Positions 55,935 to 64,000 of a DNA stretch of 64,000 nt are shown here, piece after piece. The DNA is from Spirosoma endbachense (lineage in GTDB: Bacteria; Bacteroidota; Bacteroidia; Cytophagales; Spirosomataceae), in assembly GCF_010233585.1 (NCBI RefSeq), contig NZ_CP045997.1, positions 2,518,692-2,582,691 on the forward strand, read 5' to 3'. The notes under the pieces were generated by a model. The model worked only from the letters and a program-made list of their open reading frames with translations. It searched no databases and was not told where the DNA came from. How positions within the stretch are numbered: position 1 is the first letter of the stretch; each line of letters opens with the position of its first letter. A program made the translations under genes and the position numbers.

Positions 55935-57089
55935 TTATTTCCTGGCTGAAGGAGGAATAAGTATAGGTTTGATGCAATTGTCCAGTTTGGCCGAAAAAAT
56001 ATGGTAGGCATCAGCAACTTCTTCTAAAGGTACGCGGTGCGTAATGATAGCCTTTGGATTCAGTCGCCCGGCCTGAACATGGTCGATGAGTTTGGGAAGC
56101 AGGCGTTTAACTGATGCCTGGTTGGCCCGAATGGTGATGCCTTTATTGACGACGTTCCCAATGGGGACCAGGTTGTCGGTGGGGCCATATACACCCACAA
56201 TCGACACGATGCCGCCTTTCTTAACCGAATTAATCGCCCAGTGTAGCGCCGTGGCTGAGCCTGCCTGTAGCAGTAGTTTTTTTCCCGTAATGGTTTGCAA
56301 AGCACTGCCCGAGGCATCTCCGCCTACGGCATCGATACAAACGTCTGCCCCAAACCAGTCTGTAGTTTTCTTGAGAAACAGGACGGGGTCGTCCATCGAC
56401 CGGAAATTGTAAGCTTCACACTGGGCATAGTCCCGCACGAAATCAAGTCGGTATTCCAGGTGATCAATGACAATGACACGACCAGCCCCAAACAACCAGG
56501 CGCACTTAGCAGCCATAATACCAACGGGTCCAGCCCCAAAAACGACCACGGTGTCGCCTGTCTTAATGCCACCCATCTCGGCAGCCTGATAGCCAGTTGG
56601 CACTACATCTGTGAGTAGAACCGCATCATCATGGTCCATCCAGTCCGGAATAATAGTTGGGCCTACGTCGGCATAAGGTACCCTGACAAACTCAGCCTGC
56701 CCTCCATCGTAGCCACCTGCTGTGTGAGAATAGCCAAATATGCCTCCCACGGCCGTGGCCTGTGAATTTGATTCATGACAATTCCCAAAAAGCCCCTGCT
56801 TACAAAAGGTGCAGGTTCCGCAGGCTACATTGAAGGGAACGATGACATTATCGCCAACGGTCAGTTTCTGAACCGAGGAGCCAATTTCTTCGACAACACC
56901 GATAAACTCATGACCGAACGTCATGCCTACGCGTGTGTCCGGAACAAGTCCGTGGTATAGGTGCAGATCCGATCCGCAAATGCAGGAGCGGGTTACCCGA
57001 ACAATCGCATCACCGGGATGAAGGATTTCCGGATAGGGTTTTTGAGCGGCCCTGACACGATAGGGGCCTCTATAATTCATGGCTAGCAT
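55935..57089 (-). CDS. zinc-dependent alcohol dehydrogenase (medium-chain)
   Basis: This 384-residue protein has the MDR zinc-enzyme motifs: catalytic-zinc CICGSDLHLYHG near residue 37, GHEFIGVVEEIG near 60, structural zinc CGTCTFCKQGLFGNCHESN near 88-106, and Rossmann VVFGAGPVGIMAAKCA near 180. The sequence resembles the formaldehyde-dehydrogenase-like/threonine-dehydrogenase-related group. It is the first gene of the four-gene minus-strand operon 57089-52446. Aldehyde or alcohol detoxification is plausible. Confidence 0.92.
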   Translation of the reverse strand: MLAMNYRGPYRVRAAQKPYPEILHPGDAIVRVTRSCICGSDLHLYHGLVPDTRVGMTFGHEFIGVVEEIGSSVQKLTVGDNVIVPFNVACGTCTFCKQGLFGNCHESNSQATAVGGIFGYSHTAGGYDGGQAEFVRVPYADVGPTIIPDWMDHDDAVLLTDVVPTGYQAAEMGGIKTGDTVVVFGAGPVGIMAAKCAWLFGAGRVIVIDHLEYRLDFVRDYAQCEAYNFRSMDDPVLFLKKTTDWFGADVCIDAVGGDASGSALQTITGKKLLLQAGSATALHWAINSVKKGGIVSIVGVYGPTDNLVPIGNVVNKGITIRANQASVKRLLPKLIDHVQAGRLNPKAIITHRVPLEEVADAYHIFSAKLDNCIKPILIPPSARK

Positions 57090-57192
57090 AGGAGTGTATC
57101 TTTAAGTAAGGCCATGGCAATCGTCATTGCTATTTTTTTCATCCGTTGAGTTGGTTTACATATGCGCTATTTACACACTGGATTAACCTTAA

Positions 57193-57217
57193 AGCATAAG
57201 CACTTAGCGCTTATGCT
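57193..57217. promoter_or_regulatory. palindrome between divergent dehydrogenase and kinase genes
   Basis: AGCATAAGC at 57193-57201 pairs with GCTTATGCT at 57209-57217 around a 7-base spacer. It is 104 bases upstream of the dehydrogenase start and 267 bases upstream of the histidine kinase start, so an operator role is possible. No gene is seen in the rest of 57090-57483. Confidence 0.4.
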
Positions 57218-57483
57218 GTTAATAGGAGTAAGGAAACGGTACCAGGACGATGGATAGAGCTGAAATTTCTCAAAAATTTCGTCTAATGGCTGAAGACAGT
57301 TTTCACCAAACCCATTGGGACCGATGCCTCACACAATGACTTCTATTTCAGGACGATCATGGTGCAAATGTGTTGGCTGTTTATGGAGTTTTTTATTCCA
57401 TTTACCATCGAAATTTCGCAAGCGGAGCATTACTTATATAGTCAAACTTTTCTAACAGTAAGTTAGACTTTTACGATTTTCCT

Positions 57484-58791
57484 ATGGAACCTGTTTTCCC
57501 TGATTTACCCCAGTCCTTATCGGCCATCGTTTCCTATTTATTTGCACAGCGGGAAACGATCTTAAATAAATGGCGGACTGCTTGTCAGGCCGATCCATCC
57601 TTAAGTAAAGGATTATCGTTGAGCCGGGAAGAATTTAATAATCTTCTGCCACTTATTTTAGATATCCTTGAAGCACGTTTGCAGGGACAGGAACCAATCG
57701 CTGATGCTGCCATAACAGCTCAGGCGCATGGTTTACACCGCTGGCAAAAATCCTTTGACCTCCTGAACACGATGCGGGAGTTGTCTCATTTAACCCAAAT
57801 TCTGTATAGTGAGCTCAGAGTCTTTCAAGGCCTTTTCCCACTGACGGATGCTAGTCTGTTGCTTCAGGTGCATCAACAAATTGCCCAGATTATGCAGGAA
57901 ACCATGGAGGGTAGCGTCTTTAAATTTGATGAACTGCAACGGCTGGAAGCGGTTCAGCGGGCGACCACACTACAGCAAGCCCTCGCGCAGATGACCGAAT
58001 TATCCCAGGAAAGGGTGAATTTACTTCGAACATCTGCCCACGATTTACAGGGAGGGCTGGGCATCATCAACGGAGCGGCTTATATGTTGAAACTGGAAGG
58101 GTTAAGCGACGAGAAACGGGAGCAGTATCTGGCCATGCTCAGTCGAAACCTGGCTAGTGTAGAAGTCATGTTAACCGAGTTGATGGATTTATCCCGAATC
58201 GAAGCGGGCGAAGAAACGCTTCAGATTCAGTCCGTTGATGTGTCCCTGTTACTGAGTGAAATAGTGGAAAGTGGTCAGACGCTAGCCCATGAGCGTCGAT
58301 TAATACTACGCGCCAATGGCCCTGCTTCGCTATCCGTTGAAACCGACCCGATCAAACTGCAACGGATTGTACAAAATCTCCTTCTCAATGCCTTGAAGTA
58401 TACCCCAACTGGCTTTATATCCATATCCTGGTCGTTAGAAAATGAAGCGCGATGGCTGGTCAGTGTTCAGGATTCGGGTCCAGGATTGCCGTCTAGCTTA
58501 GCAGGTGTCTTTGGTGATCAACTTAGGCCCACAGTCGAAGCGACCAGTGTGCTGTCCGTCGACGCTGGAGAACCAGTGACCGTTTTACCAGAACACGTGC
58601 CAACGATTCCGGGCAGCGCGGAATTGGGCGAGATGGCTCAACGGGCTACGCAAGGCGAAGGAATAGGCCTTCAGATCGTCAAACGGTTATGTGAACTATT
58701 AAAGGCAAGTCTGGAAGTAGAAAGTATTGCCGGACGCGGTACATTGTTCCGAATCCGCTTCCCACTTCATTATGGCCATTCAGGGGGTTAA
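57484..58791 (+). CDS. soluble histidine kinase with RsbRD-N-like sensor domain
   Basis: This 435-residue protein has no transmembrane helix. Residues about 10-150 form a helical sensor like the RsbRD N-terminal domain (ILNKWRTACQADPSLSKGLS, LLPLILDILEARLQGQ). The phosphoacceptor is in RTSAHDLQGGLGIINGAAYM near 187. The ATP-binding domain has NLLLNALKYTP near 300, DSGPGLPS near 337 and GEGIGLQIVKRL near 397. It is directly followed by a single-domain receiver gene, so a cytoplasmic stress-signalling pair is likely. Confidence 0.9.
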   Translation: MEPVFPDLPQSLSAIVSYLFAQRETILNKWRTACQADPSLSKGLSLSREEFNNLLPLILDILEARLQGQEPIADAAITAQAHGLHRWQKSFDLLNTMRELSHLTQILYSELRVFQGLFPLTDASLLLQVHQQIAQIMQETMEGSVFKFDELQRLEAVQRATTLQQALAQMTELSQERVNLLRTSAHDLQGGLGIINGAAYMLKLEGLSDEKREQYLAMLSRNLASVEVMLTELMDLSRIEAGEETLQIQSVDVSLLLSEIVESGQTLAHERRLILRANGPASLSVETDPIKLQRIVQNLLLNALKYTPTGFISISWSLENEARWLVSVQDSGPGLPSSLAGVFGDQLRPTVEATSVLSVDAGEPVTVLPEHVPTIPGSAELGEMAQRATQGEGIGLQIVKRLCELLKASLEVESIAGRGTLFRIRFPLHYGHSGG

Positions 58792-58866
58792 GCGATGGTA
58801 ATGGCAAGTCAACTTGTTCGTTTAACGCATTCGTGCGGAATCATTACCAATGAAAAACACACAGGA

Positions 58867-59280
58867 ATGAAGAAGCAATTAATTTATGTAGTAGACGACG
58901 AGGCTGACTATCTAACGCTGGTTCAATTTGTATTTGCTGAATTTCTACCCCAGTATTCAATCGCTGTATTTCAAAATGGTGAGGTCATGATGGGTAACCT
59001 ACAAAAAGGACTTGAGCATCCCGTTTTAATTTTCCTTGATCTGCACATGCCCATCATGAACGGACAACAAACGTTGAGGGGGCTTAAGCAACGATTAGAC
59101 TGGAAGCCGATCCCCGTTGTTATGGTGACGAATGGCGCATCCGATCAGGAAGTTCAGGCCTGTTACGAGGCCGGAGCAAATTCCTGTCTGGCAAAGCCCA
59201 TGAACATAGAGGCTATGCAGCTTTTATTCAACCAGGTCTGTTCTTACTGGGTTAATACAAATGGACCAATTCCTTACTAA
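58867..59280 (+). CDS. single-domain response regulator
   Basis: ATG 58867 is chosen because the receiver fold starts there (KKQLIYVVDDEADYLTLVQF), giving 137 residues. The acidic pair is DDE near residue 10, the phospho-Asp is in LIFLDLHMPIMNG near 60, the Thr is in VMVTNGASDQE near 88 and the Lys is in LAKPMN near 110. There is no output domain, so it probably acts by phosphotransfer or protein contact. It follows the histidine kinase by about 75 bases. Confidence 0.9.
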   Translation: MKKQLIYVVDDEADYLTLVQFVFAEFLPQYSIAVFQNGEVMMGNLQKGLEHPVLIFLDLHMPIMNGQQTLRGLKQRLDWKPIPVVMVTNGASDQEVQACYEAGANSCLAKPMNIEAMQLLFNQVCSYWVNTNGPIPY

Positions 59281-59337
59281 GCAGCCAAAAGAAAACGAGC
59301 GAAATAAGTTAGAAACTGATTTGAAACAAAATCTCCC

Positions 59338-60129
59338 GTGTTACTCATCCATCAACTCCTTGAACAGCCGTCATTACTCGCTTATTTTACGGGGGCCGAT
59401 AATTATGCCTGGCTTCAATTTCGAAATGGTGAACGACGATTACTGGCTAAACCATTGGTGTATTTTGAAGAAAGGCTACCCACTTTTATTCGCATCCACA
59501 AAACGGCCCTGATCAATCCAGCTTGTATAAGCAGCCTGCAACCTCCTCCTCGCCCCAAAATGGCGGGATCGGTGCGGTTAGTGGATGGTATGGAGTTGCC
59601 GGTAAGCCGTAGGCGTTGGCCTAAAGTGTTTCAGTCAGTACAAACCGACTGCGGTCTGGTTGATTCCACAGACAGTTCAAGTACAAACCAGTCAACATGC
59701 GACATGGCTCCTGAAAAGGCATTGGAACCCTTTTTGCTGCAGACAATCATGTCAGGCGACACGCTACTATTGACCCAGCATGGACTCCATGAATTAAATT
59801 TACCCTGTAGGTTGCAGTCAGCTCAATTTGGCGTCGAACTGGCTTCCGCGATACTGCTTAGCGCCCCTGAAGAATGGCCCGTATTGATTCTGATCGATGC
59901 CCGAACCAACCGGGCAGATCGAATTTTGACGTTACAGACCCTCAAAGGTCATCCACAGTTACGGGCCATTCCTGTTATTTGGCTGGTCGCTCCCGGTCAG
60001 GATATGATGCAGGCTTACCTGTTGGATGCCAATTCTGTTGTCATCGTCTCCGAAGAACCGACTGCCTTTGTCAAGACGATTAAGGAATTGCTTTATTACT
60101 GGTTAACGATCGTACAATTGTACACGTAA
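59338..60129 (+). CDS. LytTR DNA-binding protein with C-terminal degenerate receiver
   Basis: GTG 59338 is the only start, since TGA at 59317-59319 closes the frame upstream; 263 residues. Residues about 10-100 are a LytTR domain (FTGADNYAWLQFRNGERRLL, RIHKTALINPACISSL, VDGMELPVSRRRWPKV). Residues about 135-260 look like a receiver with Asp in VLILIDARTN near 182, but the N-terminal acidic pair is absent and the usual Lys-Pro is replaced by SEEP. The order is the reverse of the classic LytR/AlgR proteins, in which the receiver comes first. It probably binds DNA but may not be phosphorylated. Confidence 0.72.
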   Translation: MLLIHQLLEQPSLLAYFTGADNYAWLQFRNGERRLLAKPLVYFEERLPTFIRIHKTALINPACISSLQPPPRPKMAGSVRLVDGMELPVSRRRWPKVFQSVQTDCGLVDSTDSSSTNQSTCDMAPEKALEPFLLQTIMSGDTLLLTQHGLHELNLPCRLQSAQFGVELASAILLSAPEEWPVLILIDARTNRADRILTLQTLKGHPQLRAIPVIWLVAPGQDMMQAYLLDANSVVIVSEEPTAFVKTIKELLYYWLTIVQLYT

Positions 60130-60144
60130 TCAGATGGTTCCGGG

Positions 60145-60633
60145 TTAAAAAAGGGAATAGCCAATTTTCGGTAGGGTAACCGTTTCCCACCAATAAGCCC
60201 GAAGTGCCTGAAATTGCTGTAACCAATCCGCCGACAGGAGGGGTTTAACTAAATATGAGGAACAACCTCGCTGGTAGGCTTCCCGAATATCACGCTTATC
60301 CGTTGATTGGCTTAGCAAAACAACCGGTATTTTACCCATAGCTGCTGGCAATGCTTTAATTTGTTCAAGCAAATGCCAGCCATTCTGTCGGGTGGGTAGA
60401 TACAAGTCCAAAAGAATTAGTTTAGGCAACGTCCATTCTTCACGGCTACACTGGTTCAGATAGGCTAATGCATCTTCCTCTGAATGGACTAAAACGGGTA
60501 GTATTTCAGGTAAACATTGACTCATCGTATCCTGCATAATCATCCCATGGTCCCGATTATCGTCAATGATCAATACATTGGCATTCTTGAAGTTAGACTG
60601 AACTGATATGTTTGTTTTTGTAAGACTATGCAT
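60145..60633 (-). CDS. single-domain response regulator
   Basis: ATG 60633 is preferred over 60681, giving 162 residues. The receiver motifs are present: VLIIDDNRDHGMIM near residue 20, KLILLDLYLPTRQNGWHLLE near 75 (phospho-Asp), VVLLSQSTDKRD near 107 and SYLVKPLL near 132. There is no output domain. It is convergent with the LytTR gene, with a 15-base gap, and belongs to the same signalling cluster. Confidence 0.88.
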   Translation of the reverse strand: MHSLTKTNISVQSNFKNANVLIIDDNRDHGMIMQDTMSQCLPEILPVLVHSEEDALAYLNQCSREEWTLPKLILLDLYLPTRQNGWHLLEQIKALPAAMGKIPVVLLSQSTDKRDIREAYQRGCSSYLVKPLLSADWLQQFQALRAYWWETVTLPKIGYSLF

Positions 60634-60878
60634 ACGCTGAGTAGGGATGTTCAGTAACAAATATACACTTATATAAGGCATTACTAATCATATATTTATA
60701 ATTAAAAGACCTGAAAATTAATACCGTTGTACTGCCTGGTACTTACGGGAACCGTTTCCTCATTCGTCGGTCAAATAAGCACGATAAAATCGGACTTGCC
60801 TGGTTGAGTTTATATATCTCTACCAATCAAGCCTGCCCTTGATTAGGGTCAGACAATCAAAACGCAACGCTTTCGACG

Positions 60879-62123
60879 ATGAGCAATCCTTTAAAAGGAG
60901 TCTCGGCAATCCCATACCAGACGAGCCGACCTCAACATGTATTCACTGACAGATCAACTCAACGATTAAACAACGACTCGTTTGAGAGGGAATCGCCACA
61001 ACCTGATTTCGAACATCTACTTTGCTTTGCCCATCTTCGCTGGAACTTTGTTTATCAGCGGCCACAACATTTGCTTAGCCGGGCCGCCCGTCAATGTAAA
61101 GTCTGGTATGTAGAAGAGCCAATCTGGCAGGATAAACTTTATCTGGAGATTCGGTCGGTAGCCGAAAACCTCTTCGTTGTGGTGCCCCATTTGCCTAATG
61201 ACATTGATGAACAAATGGCATGTCAGCTACAACGACAGTTACTCAATGAATTAATCGAACAACAGCAAATCACCAACTTCATCAGTTGGTATTATACACC
61301 GATGGCGCTTCCCTTTACGGACCACCTTCACCCAACCCTGGTTGTGTATGACTGTATGGATGAACTATCGGCCTTTTTGGGAGCCTCATCCCAACTTATT
61401 GAACAGGAACAACGGCTGCTGAAACGGGCCGATCTTGTGTTTACCGGTGGATACAGCCTGTACGAAGCCAAGCAAAAGCTTCATCCTAACGTCTATGCCT
61501 TTCCAAGTTGTATCGATTATGATCACTTCGCCCAAGCCCGCTCTTCCCTTGCTGGTGCGGGATTTGATGATCCCATCGATCAGGTGGCTATCCAGGGACC
61601 CCGAATCGGATACAGCGGAGTCGTCGATGAGCGGCTGGATATTGCGTTACTGACTAAATTGGCTCAACAGCAGCCTGAATGGCAGTTTATTTTCCTGGGG
61701 CCGATTGTCAAGATAGACCCTTCTACTTTACCAACCGGATCAAACCTGCATTTTCTGGGCATGAAAAATTATAAGGAATTACCAGCCTATCTCAGCCACT
61801 GGCAGGTAGCTATGATGCCGTTTGCTATCAACGAAGCCACGCGATTTATCAGTCCAACAAAAACACCGGAATACTTAGCAGCTGGTTTACCTGTCGTGTC
61901 TACCCCTATCCAGGATGTTGTACGTACCTATGGCGGCTGGGATCGGGTTGTAATTGCTGATTCCGTGTCAGCCTTCCAGCAGGGCATCGAATTGGCCTTG
62001 AAAAAACCACTGGGCAGTGATGAAGTAGCACTGGATCAATTTTTACGGAAGCAGTCCTGGGATCAAACCTGGCGACACATGCGACGTATAGTGAGCGAAC
62101 AGGTCGTTTCGATTGGGTTGTAA
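60879..62123 (+). CDS. glycosyltransferase family 1-type protein
   Basis: This 414-residue protein has a GT-B fold. The N-terminal domain opens with LLCFAHLRWNFVYQRPQHLL near 48, a mark of a Bacteroidota glycosyltransferase group, and the C-terminal domain has the GT4-like block FISPTKTPEYLAAGLPVVST near 325. It has no signal peptide and should be cytoplasmic. It probably transfers a sugar from a nucleotide sugar; donor and acceptor are unknown. A DUF72 gene follows after 103 bases. Confidence 0.9.
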   Translation: MSNPLKGVSAIPYQTSRPQHVFTDRSTQRLNNDSFERESPQPDFEHLLCFAHLRWNFVYQRPQHLLSRAARQCKVWYVEEPIWQDKLYLEIRSVAENLFVVVPHLPNDIDEQMACQLQRQLLNELIEQQQITNFISWYYTPMALPFTDHLHPTLVVYDCMDELSAFLGASSQLIEQEQRLLKRADLVFTGGYSLYEAKQKLHPNVYAFPSCIDYDHFAQARSSLAGAGFDDPIDQVAIQGPRIGYSGVVDERLDIALLTKLAQQQPEWQFIFLGPIVKIDPSTLPTGSNLHFLGMKNYKELPAYLSHWQVAMMPFAINEATRFISPTKTPEYLAAGLPVVSTPIQDVVRTYGGWDRVVIADSVSAFQQGIELALKKPLGSDEVALDQFLRKQSWDQTWRHMRRIVSEQVVSIGL

Positions 62124-62226
62124 TCATATAGAAGTTTGTGGTTTTGGGAATACCATCAGGCAACCCCACCCCGGCGTTCAATCTGATTAAGGACCTGCGC
62201 ACGGAGTCTGGGCTACCATAGGCGAT

Positions 62227-62955
62227 ATGAAGAGTAACGTACAAATTGGTACCTGTGGCCCTGGTAGCTCTAAAGCTGCCTATGCAAGCCTATTTTCCTG
62301 TGTCGAAATTCAGCAATCCTTTTATCAGCCGCCCCAGCTTGCCACCCTGGAACGTTGGCGACGAGAGGTGCCGACTGATTTCGAGTTCACATTGAAAGCC
62401 TGGCAACTTATTACGCACTCAGCAAAAAGTCCAACCTACAACCGGCTTAAACGAAAACTTTCGGAACTGGAGCGGTCAGAGGCCGGGTATTTCAAACCGA
62501 CTACTGTTGTTGATGAGGCCTGGCAATACACCCTGGCTTGTGCTCAGGCGTTGGGTGCTCGAACTATCCTGTTTCAGTGTCCGGCCAGTTTTACCCAAAC
62601 GCCTGAGCATATTCACAATCTGGTTCACTTCTTCTCCCGAATTGAGCGGAAAGGGCTGACCTGTTGCTGGGAGCCCCGCGGCTCCTGGGACAACCATGTG
62701 ATCAAAGCGTTATGTGAAGACCTTCACCTGTGGCATGTGGTTGATCCCTTTTCCAGTACGACTGTAACTCCGGAACACGTTTACTTTCGGCTTCATGGCC
62801 GACAGGGATGGCGCTATCAGTATGAGACCGCTGAATTAGCTGATTTAATGGAATTACTACCTGCCGACAAACCTGCCTATGTCTTCTTTAATAATAGTCA
62901 GATGAGAGCGGATGCGTTACTATTCAAAGGTATCTGGGAAGCGGTTTCTCGGTAA
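62227..62955 (+). CDS. DUF72-family protein
   Basis: This 242-residue protein matches DUF72 (YecE-like): IGTCGPGSSKAAYASLFSCV at the start, EIQQSFYQPPQLATLERWRR, FEFTLKAWQLITHSAK near 55 and YFRLHGRQGWRYQYETAELA near 190. The fold is a TIM-barrel-like protein; its function is not settled. It is often found beside carbohydrate or stress genes. Confidence 0.92.
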   Translation: MKSNVQIGTCGPGSSKAAYASLFSCVEIQQSFYQPPQLATLERWRREVPTDFEFTLKAWQLITHSAKSPTYNRLKRKLSELERSEAGYFKPTTVVDEAWQYTLACAQALGARTILFQCPASFTQTPEHIHNLVHFFSRIERKGLTCCWEPRGSWDNHVIKALCEDLHLWHVVDPFSSTTVTPEHVYFRLHGRQGWRYQYETAELADLMELLPADKPAYVFFNNSQMRADALLFKGIWEAVSR

Positions 62956-63457
62956 GTAGGGTACTGAAATGCCTGCTTAAATTCCCGAAACCGCGTAAAC
63001 GGATTGCTCTCTTACGATGGCCACTTGTTTTTAACGTGGTTGCCTTTTATCTCCCTTCCGATGCCCGATGACTGTTCTGATAAACTGGAAATGAGACAAC
63101 GGCACTACCTTCGACAGTAGGATACAGATGAAGGTATGATGAAACCAATTTGCTATAAAGCGGATCGATTTTGACGAATAAACGTAGAGGTGTACAGGAA
63201 AATAGTTGCTGTAATGCACTGATCAGGTGCTGCATTTACTAGTCACTTAACCCTTTATTGGGTAAACTGGTCGCTTTTCTCCAATTTGAAAAAAGGAAAC
63301 GAAGGAGCCAAATCAGCCCATTTTTTAAACAAACTCTGCTCATTCCGTTTATACAGATGTATCGAAGATGGTCGGGGACTTGCTTTGGCGGTCGTAAATT
63401 TTATGACTGAACGCCTGGTTTCTTACTGGGTTCCTATATTCTTTTTTGCTATTAAAT
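62956..63457. other. gene-free stretch
   Basis: No convincing gene, RNA or strong palindrome is present. Overlapping minus-strand frames of about 60 codons at 63031-63235 lack protein-like features. The stretch ends at the GH2-type gene start. Confidence 0.6.
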
Positions 63458-64000
63458 ATGGAGACTAAGCATCCGAATACCAGTTTTTCAGCCAGTCGAC
63501 CCGAAACCGAAGCCGAACCGGAAAATTTACTTCCCCGGGCGGTTCTTCGTCCCAACAATTATATGGTATTGGATGGGGAATGGCTGTTCGCGCTGGACCC
63601 CAACGATCAGGGCATTCACCAACAGTGGTATGTACGGCATACATTCGAGGGAGTGGCCCATTGGCCAGGGTCAATCGAAGCGCATCTGGCCGAGGCTAAG
63701 GTGCAATCGATGCCCACCGGCTGGCAGGATAAAGTGGTTGCCTGGTATGAAAGGGAGTTTATATTACCGGATCGCAGTGAATCCACGGCCCGATCCATGA
63801 TTCAGCTTACCTTCGGCGCATGCGGGTACGAAACCCGGGTTTGGCTGAACGGGTATCCGCTTCATACAATTGAAGATGAAGAGGTTCATTTTGGTGAATA
63901 TACCTCTTTCTCCTACGAATTTCCGGAAGAATTCCTGCGCCCAACGAATCGGTTGACGGTGCGTATTGCTGACACGATGGATGCAGAAATTCCCAGAGGC
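63458..64000 (+). CDS. glycoside hydrolase family 2-type protein, N-terminal part (runs off window)
   Basis: ATG 63458 opens a frame that stays open to the window end (181 codons, no stop). After a short disordered leader, residues about 35-180 look like the GH2 sugar-binding jelly-roll: NNYMVLDGEWLFALDPNDQG, DKVVAWYEREFILPD near 92, TFGACGYETRVWLNGYPLHT near 120, and FGEYTSFSYEFPEEFL near 145. The (WYERE...VWLNG) pattern is typical of beta-galactosidase/glucuronidase-like enzymes. No signal peptide is present, so it may be cytoplasmic. The catalytic domain lies outside the window. Confidence 0.8.
   Translation, partial: METKHPNTSFSASRPETEAEPENLLPRAVLRPNNYMVLDGEWLFALDPNDQGIHQQWYVRHTFEGVAHWPGSIEAHLAEAKVQSMPTGWQDKVVAWYEREFILPDRSESTARSMIQLTFGACGYETRVWLNGYPLHTIEDEEVHFGEYTSFSYEFPEEFLRPTNRLTVRIADTMDAEIPRG

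Noticed and set aside
63031..63235. Overlapping minus-strand frames of about 62 codons
   Set aside because: Two different frames cover the same DNA, with no conserved features; likely chance.

Overview
The window looks like chromosome of a Bacteroidota member of the Cytophagales, most like Spirosoma and relatives. This rests on a SusC/SusD pair, a T9SS-type C-terminal sorting domain, a TPR hybrid two-component regulator ending in an AraC domain, WG-repeat and DUF4142 proteins, and an outer-membrane protein ending in phenylalanine. No rRNA, CRISPR array, prophage or replication origin was seen. Species assignment is inference.

Layout. 1-9.4 kb: a membrane protein, a lipoprotein of unknown role, a SusC/SusD glycan or nutrient importer, and a secreted alpha/beta hydrolase. 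9.7-10.9 kb: a TetR repressor divergent from a cupin gene, with a perfect 19-base palindrome between them. 11.1-15.6 kb: six co-directional genes (His-rich membrane protein, two-CxxCH di-heme oxidoreductase lipoprotein, Rieske lipoprotein, porin, His-rich four-helix membrane protein, small secreted protein) that look like one envelope redox module; this is the best candidate for an undescribed system. 15.8-24.3 kb: an ArsR/AHSA1 two-gene operon with doubled operators, a secreted protein with a 106-residue tandem duplication, the hybrid sensor, and a seven-repeat secreted propeller-like protein. 24.5-29.9 kb: LysR, a small secreted protein, an EamA exporter and a WG-repeat gene. The 3' end of the exporter gene is repeated after the WG gene, and two tRNA-like relics lie between the copies.

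30-47 kb is an eroded accessory region. It holds a T9SS tail relic, OsmC, DoxX, a GC-rich oxidoreductase probably acquired by transfer, a frameshifted beta-barrel gene beside an intact relative, an IS256-type remnant fused to a truncated DUF6624 gene, esterase/AraC/deacetylase/beta-lactamase-like/Ntn-hydrolase genes, an inverted fragment of the Ntn-hydrolase gene, a broken acetolactate synthase gene, mug and a broken DUF1348 gene. 

47-64 kb is intact again: a MacB/FtsX-type permease, then a stress block (DUF892, DUF4142, manganese catalase) facing a four-gene operon (zinc alcohol dehydrogenase, two unknown proteins, a toroid glycosidase-like protein). Next come a histidine kinase, two receiver proteins and a LytTR protein with an unusual domain order, a glycosyltransferase, a DUF72 protein, and the start of a GH2-type glycosidase cut by the window end. 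DUF892 plus manganese catalase recalls the Salmonella yciGFE-katN stress operon, so a stress-response role for this block is a reasonable inference.
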